NCBI GenBank assembly: GCA_023387235.1
Contig: JAEWIJ010000085.1
Coordinates: 1-11,755 of the forward strand
DNA length: 11,755 bases
Direction of reading: 5' to 3'
Source: Pseudomonadota bacterium
GTDB taxonomy: Bacteria; Pseudomonadota; Alphaproteobacteria; Rhizobiales; Hyphomicrobiaceae
Below the pieces are notes generated by a model that saw only the letters and a program-made list of their open reading frames with translations, was not told the DNA's origin and searched no databases. Below, in pieces: positions 7,490 through 11,755 of this stretch. Within the stretch, counting starts at the first letter, position 1. Every line of letters begins with the position of its first letter. Both the position numbers and the translations under genes were made by a program.

Positions 7490-8397
7490 GTACGCTCGCA
7501 GAGCTGTTTCCCGGGTTCTCCGAGGAGCGTCGGACTGTCCGCGGCGTCGAGATTTTCGCGCGCGTCGGCGGCAGCGGCCCGCCGCTCTTGCTGCTCCACG
7601 GCTACCCCGAAACGCACGCGTGCTGGCACCGCGTCGCGCCGACGCTTGCGCGCTACTTCACCGTCATTGCGCCGGACTTGCGCGGCTATGGCCGCAGTGG
7701 CTGCCCCTCGGCAGACGGCAACCATCGCGCCTATTCGAAGCGCACCATGGCGCTCGATCTCGCCGCCTTCATGACGGCATTGGGCTTCGAGCGTTTTCTC
7801 GTCATGGGCCATGATCGCGGCGCCCGGGTGGGCTTTCGCATGGCGCTCGATGCCGCCGAGCGCGTCGAGCGCCTCGTTCTGCTCGACATCATCTCGACGA
7901 GCGACATTGCGCGCCTTCGCGACGATGGCCTCAAGTTCGGGATGCTTCACGGCGTTTTTCTCTCGCAGCCGGCACCTCTCCCCGAGACGCTGATCATCGA
8001 GAACCCACGGGACTGGGTCGAAAGCCGCTTTCGGCGCGCGACGCTGGCGAAGTCGCCGGATGTGATCCATCCTGTGGCCATGGCCGATTACATCGACATG
8101 CTGTCGCAGGCCGATCGCGTCCACGCGACGTGCGAGGACTACCGCTCGGAGCATCAGGCGGATCTTTTCCTCGACCAGACCGACCGCGAGATCGGCGCTC
8201 GCATTGTCTGCCCCGTTCAAGTGCTATGGGCGAGCGCGGGCTCTCTCGTCGAGATCAAGAATCCGCTCGCCGTCTGGGCGCCATGGTGCACGCACATTGT
8301 CGGTGCCGAGATCGAGAGCGGCCATTTCATCCCCGAAGAGAACCCGGCAGCGCTCATCGACAAGGTCCTGCCCTTCCTGCTCGCCAAGGAGGCCTGA
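7486..8397 (+). CDS. Alpha/beta hydrolase, fluoroacetate dehalogenase family, with altered halide pocket
   Basis: A 303-residue alpha/beta hydrolase closely resembling fluoroacetate dehalogenases such as RPA1163 of Rhodopseudomonas palustris. Its numbering matches that protein without offset: nucleophile Asp110 in GHDRGAR, carboxylate-binding Arg111 and Arg114, acid Asp134, His155, Tyr219 (CEDYR) and base His280 (SGHF). The oxyanion motif is HGYPETH. However Trp156, which with His155 and Tyr219 cradles the leaving halide, is Gly here (LHGVFL), and Trp185 is Ala. A C-F cleaving role is therefore doubtful; the paired arginines still predict a small carboxylate substrate, perhaps a chloro- or other 2-substituted acid, or an ester acid. 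The start overlaps the purD stop by 4 bases with the purine-rich stretch 7471-7482 as ribosome site. The next gene is a paralogue. Family confident, substrate not. Confidence 0.85.
   Translation: MSTLAELFPGFSEERRTVRGVEIFARVGGSGPPLLLLHGYPETHACWHRVAPTLARYFTVIAPDLRGYGRSGCPSADGNHRAYSKRTMALDLAAFMTALGFERFLVMGHDRGARVGFRMALDAAERVERLVLLDIISTSDIARLRDDGLKFGMLHGVFLSQPAPLPETLIIENPRDWVESRFRRATLAKSPDVIHPVAMADYIDMLSQADRVHATCEDYRSEHQADLFLDQTDREIGARIVCPVQVLWASAGSLVEIKNPLAVWAPWCTHIVGAEIESGHFIPEENPAALIDKVLPFLLAKEA
8386..8392 (+). promoter_or_regulatory. Ribosome binding site of the second dehalogenase homologue
   Basis: AAGGAGG, a full anti-Shine-Dalgarno match, lies inside the last codons of the upstream paralogue, 6 bases before the ATG at 8399. 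It fixes that start against the long upstream open frame (from 8204) and suggests tight translational coupling of the pair. Confidence 0.75.
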
Positions 8398-8398
8398 C

Positions 8399-9316
8399 AT
8401 GGCTGAACTTCCGGATCTCTTCCCGGGCTTCGAGAAGCATCACATCGACGTACCCGGTGCCGAGATCTTCGCGCGCTCGGGCGGCAACGGACCGCCGCTG
8501 CTCCTGCTCCACGGCTATCCGCAGACGCACGTGTGCTGGCACAAGGTCGCGCCCGAGCTTGCGCGCCACTTCACGCTCGTCATTCCCGATCTGCGCGGCT
8601 ACGGCGCGAGCCGCGGGCCCGATACGAGCAACGAGGTCGATCCCGAGCATATTGCCTACTCGAAGCGCGCCATGGCCGCCGACTTCATCGCACTCATGCG
8701 CGCGCTCGGCCATGAGCGCTTTTCCGTGGTGAGCCACGACCGCGGCGCCCGCGTCGGCTATCGCCTCGCCCTCGATCATCCCGATGCGATCGCGCGCCTC
8801 GCCGTCCTTGATATCGTCACCACGCTCGATGCCTGGGAGGATACGCGCAAGGAAACGGTGATCGGCCGCTTTCACTGGAGTTTTCTCGCGCGCCCGGCGC
8901 CCTTTCCGGAAACGCTCATCGCGCGCGATCCGGTCTACTTCCTCGAATACCTGCTCGCGCAATGGACGGAGAGCGGCGATCTCTCGTCCTTCGATCCCGT
9001 CGCGCTCGCGTACTATCGCGCCGCCTTCGGCAAGCCCGCCATGATCCATGCGAGCTGCGAGGACTACCGCGCCGGCGCGACGAGCGATGTCGCCTTCGAT
9101 GCCGCCGACAGAGCCGCCGGCCGGCAGATCGCGTGCCCCATGCTGGCGCTCTGGGGCGCCAAGCGCGGCCAGGGCGCGATCAATACGCCGCTCGATGCGT
9201 GGAAGCCCTGGTGCCCGCACATCGAAGGCGCCGGTGTCGTATCCGGCCACTTTCTTCCCGAGGAACAGCCGGCGGCAACGCTCTCGCACCTCATGCCATT
9301 CCTGCTCGCGGGCTGA
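8399..9316 (+). CDS. Probable fluoroacetate/haloacetate dehalogenase (alpha/beta hydrolase)
   Basis: A 305-residue homologue of fluoroacetate dehalogenase (haloacetate dehalogenase, EC 3.8.1.3), which converts fluoroacetate plus water to glycolate, fluoride and a proton through an aspartyl ester. Every functional residue of R. palustris RPA1163 is present at a constant +4 offset: nucleophile Asp114, Arg115 and Arg118 for the carboxylate, acid Asp138, the halide cradle His159-Trp160 and Tyr223, lid Trp189 and base His284. The surrounding motifs HWSFLARPAPFPE, CEDYRAGA and SGHFLPEE are also strongly conserved. The nucleophile elbow reads SHDRG where relatives have GHDRG. It starts one base after its paralogue's stop, and no signal peptide is visible. 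Several residues lining the pocket differ from the model enzyme (LDAW in place of YEYW), so the preferred halide or acid may differ. Family is near certain; activity on fluoroacetate is inferred. Confidence 0.87.
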   Translation: MAELPDLFPGFEKHHIDVPGAEIFARSGGNGPPLLLLHGYPQTHVCWHKVAPELARHFTLVIPDLRGYGASRGPDTSNEVDPEHIAYSKRAMAADFIALMRALGHERFSVVSHDRGARVGYRLALDHPDAIARLAVLDIVTTLDAWEDTRKETVIGRFHWSFLARPAPFPETLIARDPVYFLEYLLAQWTESGDLSSFDPVALAYYRAAFGKPAMIHASCEDYRAGATSDVAFDAADRAAGRQIACPMLALWGAKRGQGAINTPLDAWKPWCPHIEGAGVVSGHFLPEEQPAATLSHLMPFLLAG

Positions 9317-9337
9317 ACCGAGGCGTACGCATCCCAC

Positions 9338-10351
9338 ATGCGCAAGGCTATTGCCACGCCCGTCGAGCCCAAGACGCAAGTTCCGGCGCCGATGCCGCAA
9401 GCGCCGCGCATCGCGCTGGCGCTCGGCGGCGGCGGCGCGCGCGGTCTCGCGCACATTCTCATTCTCGAGGCCTTCGACGAGCTCGGCATTCGTCCGGCTT
9501 TCATCACGGGTACGTCCATCGGCGCCATCTACGGTGCGGCCTATGCGGCCGGCCTCTCGGCGGCGTACATCCGCGCCCACACCGAGGAGGTCCTCGGCCA
9601 GCGCCTCGATCTCGCGCGCAATCTGATCGCTGCGCGCTCCGATCCCGTGCAGAAACTCTTTCGGCTTTTCTCTCTCCGCTCGTCGCTGCTCAAGCCCGAG
9701 AGTCTGCTCGAGCACGTCCTGCCCTCGCGCGTGCCGCGCAAGTTCGCCGACCTCACCATTCCGCTCGCCGTCGTCGCAACGGACTTCTACGCCCAGGATG
9801 CTGTGATCTTCTCGGAAGGCGACCTGCGCCAGGCCATTGCGGCCAGCATCGCGCTGCCGGTGATCTTCCAGCCCGTGATCATCAACAATCGCGCGCTCAT
9901 GGATGGCGGTCTCGTCGATCCACTGCCGTTCGATCTCGCGCAGACCGCCGCCGAGATCACGGTCGCCGTGGATGTCTCGGGCGCACCGCGCTCGGATCCG
10001 CGCGACATGGGGCCGGGCGCCGTCGAGGCAATCGTCGCCTGCTCGCAGATCCTGCAGCGCTCGCTCGTGCGCGAGAAGCTGAAGCGCCAGCAACCCGATA
10101 TCTATATCGACGTCGAGGTCGATGCTTTTCATGTACTGGAGTTCAACCGCTTCCGCGAGATCCTCGCTGCCGCCGCGCCGGCCAAGGATTTGCTCAAGCG
10201 CAAACTCGCCCTGCTCATGGCAAGCCATACTGTTCCCGCTTCGGAGCCGGTGCCGGCGCTGACGGATCAATCCTCCGAAGCGATCGAGCAGCCGCCCGGC
10301 AAGCGGCGCCGGCTCTCTCTCGGTCTCAAATCCCGCAAGCGCAAGGGTTGA
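9338..10351 (+). CDS. Patatin-like phospholipase family protein (first of a tandem pair)
   Basis: A 337-residue patatin-like protein with a Ser-Asp dyad. The oxyanion loop GGGGARG is at residues 30-36, the nucleophile elbow GTSIG carries Ser60, and the catalytic Asp189 lies in DGG (189-191). Such enzymes hydrolyse acyl esters of phospholipids or neutral lipids; the substrate cannot be read from the sequence. No signal peptide or membrane helix is evident, although the alanine/proline-rich first 22 residues precede the domain. The C-terminus is a distinct basic tail (PGKRRRLSLGLKSRKRKG) after an acidic/proline-rich linker and could bind anionic membrane surfaces. The ATG at 9338, 21 bases after the dehalogenase stop, has only a distant GAGG (9320-9323). 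A second ATG at 9392 lies closer to the domain and cannot be excluded. Confidence 0.88.
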   Translation: MRKAIATPVEPKTQVPAPMPQAPRIALALGGGGARGLAHILILEAFDELGIRPAFITGTSIGAIYGAAYAAGLSAAYIRAHTEEVLGQRLDLARNLIAARSDPVQKLFRLFSLRSSLLKPESLLEHVLPSRVPRKFADLTIPLAVVATDFYAQDAVIFSEGDLRQAIAASIALPVIFQPVIINNRALMDGGLVDPLPFDLAQTAAEITVAVDVSGAPRSDPRDMGPGAVEAIVACSQILQRSLVREKLKRQQPDIYIDVEVDAFHVLEFNRFREILAAAAPAKDLLKRKLALLMASHTVPASEPVPALTDQSSEAIEQPPGKRRRLSLGLKSRKRKG

Positions 10352-10353
10352 AC

Positions 10354-11241
10354 ATGGACGCTCCGACGATGATGTCACGCGCTTCCGATCGCCCGACGGT
10401 CGCGCTCGCGCTCGGCGGCGGCGCGGCGCGCGGCGTTGCCCACATCGCGATGCTCGAAGCCTTCGACGAGCTCGGTATCCGGCCGAAGGTGATCGCGGGC
10501 TGCTCGATCGGCGCGGTCATGGGTGCGTGCTACGCCGCAGGACTGTCGGCCAAGGACATTCGCGCGCATCTCGTACCGCTCGTGAAGGGCAAGCGGGCCG
10601 TCGCGTGGCGCGCGCTCTGCCGTCCCTCCAAGCTCTTCAAGCTCTGGAGCCCGCGCTATCCCTCCATCGTCGATGGACCGACGCTCCTGGAAATACTCCT
10701 GCCCAAGGCCGTGAATATCGACTTCGCGCGTCTCGCGATTCCGTTGCGTCTCATGGCCGTCGACTATGCCAGTATGGAGCCGGTGGTGCTCGACAAGGGG
10801 CCTGTCGTTCCTGCCATTGCCGCGAGCGCGTCGCTGCCTTCGCTCATGCGGCCGGTCGAAATCGACGGCCGCGCGCTCTTCGACGGCGGTTTTGCCAATC
10901 CGACGCCGTTCGATATCGTGCAGAACGATGCCGATATCACCGTCGCCGTCGATGTCGGCGGTCGCCCCGATCTACGCAAGCCTGTTGCCTCGCATTCGAA
11001 GGACGAGCTGTGGGATGGCGCGTTCTTCGCGCTCTTCAATGCCGTCGTGCAGGAGAAGGAAGCACGCCGCGCGCCGGATATCATGCTGCGCCCCGATGTC
11101 GGGCTCTATCGCACGATGGACTTCCCAAAGATGGACGAGATACTCGCCAAAAGCGCGCCCGAGAAGCAGCGCCTGAAGCAGTTCCTCACCGAGCGTGTGC
11201 TCGGCTCTGCCGCGCCTCAAGGTACATCGAGCACGATGTAG
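10354..11241 (+). CDS. RssA-like patatin family protein (second of a tandem pair)
   Basis: A 295-residue patatin-like protein, close in length to E. coli RssA (about 300). It has GGGAARG at residues 21-27, the elbow GCSIG with Ser51, and Asp177 in DGG (177-179). The AARG loop and VIAGCSIGA are shared with RssA, whose physiological substrate is not well established. It is a paralogue of the gene upstream: LEAFDELGIRP and the YAAGLSA-IRAH stretch are common to both, but it lacks the basic C-terminal tail. The ATG at 10354 is 2 bases after the upstream stop and has AAGGG (10343-10347) 6 bases before it, so the two patatins are probably translated from one transcript. The open frame runs back far upstream but is not used. 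Its last 25 bases overlap the end of the Rieske gene on the other strand. Confidence 0.88.
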   Translation: MDAPTMMSRASDRPTVALALGGGAARGVAHIAMLEAFDELGIRPKVIAGCSIGAVMGACYAAGLSAKDIRAHLVPLVKGKRAVAWRALCRPSKLFKLWSPRYPSIVDGPTLLEILLPKAVNIDFARLAIPLRLMAVDYASMEPVVLDKGPVVPAIAASASLPSLMRPVEIDGRALFDGGFANPTPFDIVQNDADITVAVDVGGRPDLRKPVASHSKDELWDGAFFALFNAVVQEKEARRAPDIMLRPDVGLYRTMDFPKMDEILAKSAPEKQRLKQFLTERVLGSAAPQGTSSTM

Positions 11242-11633
11242 TCGTCCTCGACGGTGACGCTGAATGTCTCGGCCTTGTACGGCCCCTCGACGACGCTGGC
11301 GCCGGCTTCGACCGCGACCGGAAATTGCATGAGGCGCATGCGCCGCGGATCGCAGTATGAGCGTCCCGTGCGCACGTCGAACTCCCACTGGTGCCAGGGA
11401 CAGCGCAGGATCTCGCCTGCGCGCTCGTACTGATAGTCGCCCGGACCGTTCGAGCGCACGAGCCCCGTCAGCAGACCACCGCAGAGGCTCGCGCCCTTGT
11501 GTGGGCACTTGTCGGAAAGCGCGAACAGCTCGCCCTTGATGTTGAGCACCACGATATCGCGGTTCTCGACGCTGACCTTCTTGCGCGTGCCGGGCGGCAG
11601 ATCGGCGGCTCGCGCCACCACATGGCGAGTCAC
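11217..11633 (-). CDS. Rieske [2Fe-2S] protein (ferredoxin-like)
   Basis: A 138-residue single-domain Rieske protein. The cluster ligands are Cys43 and His45 (CPHKG) and Cys78 and His81 (CPWHQWEFD). It is probably a cytosolic electron carrier or a small component of a Rieske oxygenase system, since there is no signal peptide or membrane helix as in the bc1-type Rieske subunit. The spacing between His45 and Cys78 is 32 residues, roughly twice the usual 15-17, because of an insertion containing GPGDYQYERAGE. The start codon is GTG at 11633; GGAG about 11 bases upstream is a poor ribosome site. It lies 26 bases downstream of the amidohydrolase stop in the same direction, so the two probably form an operon. 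The oxygenase or reductase partner is not in the window. Confidence 0.85.
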   Translation of the reverse strand: MTRHVVARAADLPPGTRKKVSVENRDIVVLNIKGELFALSDKCPHKGASLCGGLLTGLVRSNGPGDYQYERAGEILRCPWHQWEFDVRTGRSYCDPRRMRLMQFPVAVEAGASVVEGPYKAETFSVTVEDDYIVLDVP

Positions 11634-11659
11634 GGTCTCAGATGCTCCGATCGATCCGC

Positions 11660-11755
11660 TCAGTTCAGCCGGAAGACAGCCTTGCCGTTCTCGGCGCAGA
11701 TGCGGCGGTGCTGCTCAGGTGTCACGCCCGCAGGGAAAGCGCGGAACGGATCGTC
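11660..11755 (-). CDS. Probable amidohydrolase family protein (C-terminal end only)
   Basis: The last 31 codons and a TGA (at 11660-11662) of a gene entering from the right edge. The visible tail includes DPFRAFPAGVTPEQ, then HRRICAENGKAVFRLN. This resembles the C-terminus of TIM-barrel amidohydrolases of the ACMSD / Amidohydro_2 type, whose last helix usually reads like I..ENA.RLF.L. Those enzymes hydrolyse or decarboxylate intermediates of aromatic and related degradative pathways. The frame is unambiguous; the family assignment rests on one short helix and its pairing with the Rieske gene, so it is moderate. Confidence 0.5.
   Translation of the reverse strand, partial: DDPFRAFPAGVTPEQHRRICAENGKAVFRLN

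Noticed and set aside
8354..10378. 674-codon open frame on the - strand across the dehalogenase and patatin genes
   Set aside because: It lies antisense to well-identified genes, its translation is Arg-, Gly- and His-rich without any recognisable domain, and long antisense frames are expected in GC-rich coding DNA.
9338..11241. Tandem patatins considered as effectors of an anti-phage defence system (CBASS-like)
   Set aside because: No cyclase, sensor or helicase gene is nearby, and the genes continue a tight run behind purD, which points to metabolism.

Overview
The window is GC-rich and densely coded. It reads as an ordinary chromosomal stretch of an alphaproteobacterium, most likely of the order Hyphomicrobiales. 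The grounds are the base composition, the divergent xseA/purD pair and the character of the proteins; the genus cannot be told from sequence alone. No tRNA, rRNA, CRISPR array, transposase, integrase, phage gene or attachment site is visible, and nothing suggests recent horizontal transfer. No non-coding gap reaches 300 bases.

Left block (1-4439, + strand). The 3' end of an alanyl-tRNA editing protein (AlaX type) is followed by a 3-mercaptopyruvate sulfurtransferase (sseA), an SMP-30/gluconolactonase family protein, an MBL-fold metallo-hydrolase and a mandelate racemase-type enolase-superfamily enzyme. The SMP-30 protein and the enolase-superfamily enzyme could form a small sugar-acid or lactone catabolic set, but no transporter, regulator or aldolase is present to prove it. 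The enolase-superfamily enzyme matches mandelate racemase at every catalytic position with a constant +2 offset, except that the second lysine of the KxK motif is arginine.

Middle (4454-7489). Exodeoxyribonuclease VII large subunit (xseA, - strand) converges on the left block and diverges from purD (+ strand). The roughly 110-150 base gap between xseA and purD should hold both promoters.

Right block (7486-11241, + strand). Four genes follow purD with gaps of -4, 1, 21 and 2 bases, probably in one transcript. They are two tandem paralogous pairs: two alpha/beta hydrolases of the fluoroacetate dehalogenase family, then two patatin-like phospholipases. The second dehalogenase homologue keeps the full active site of a defluorinase, including the His-Trp-Tyr halide cradle. 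The first keeps nucleophile, base, acid and carboxylate-binding arginines but has lost the halide-binding Trp. This is the most informative observation in the window.

Right edge (11217-11755, - strand). A Rieske [2Fe-2S] protein lies downstream of the 3' end of a probable amidohydrolase, in a likely degradative operon that continues past the window. The Rieske gene overlaps the 3' end of the second patatin gene by 25 bases, tail to tail.

I see no previously undescribed multi-gene system. The points worth following are enzyme-level: a dehalogenase pair with divergent halide pockets, and a mandelate racemase relative with a KxR motif.
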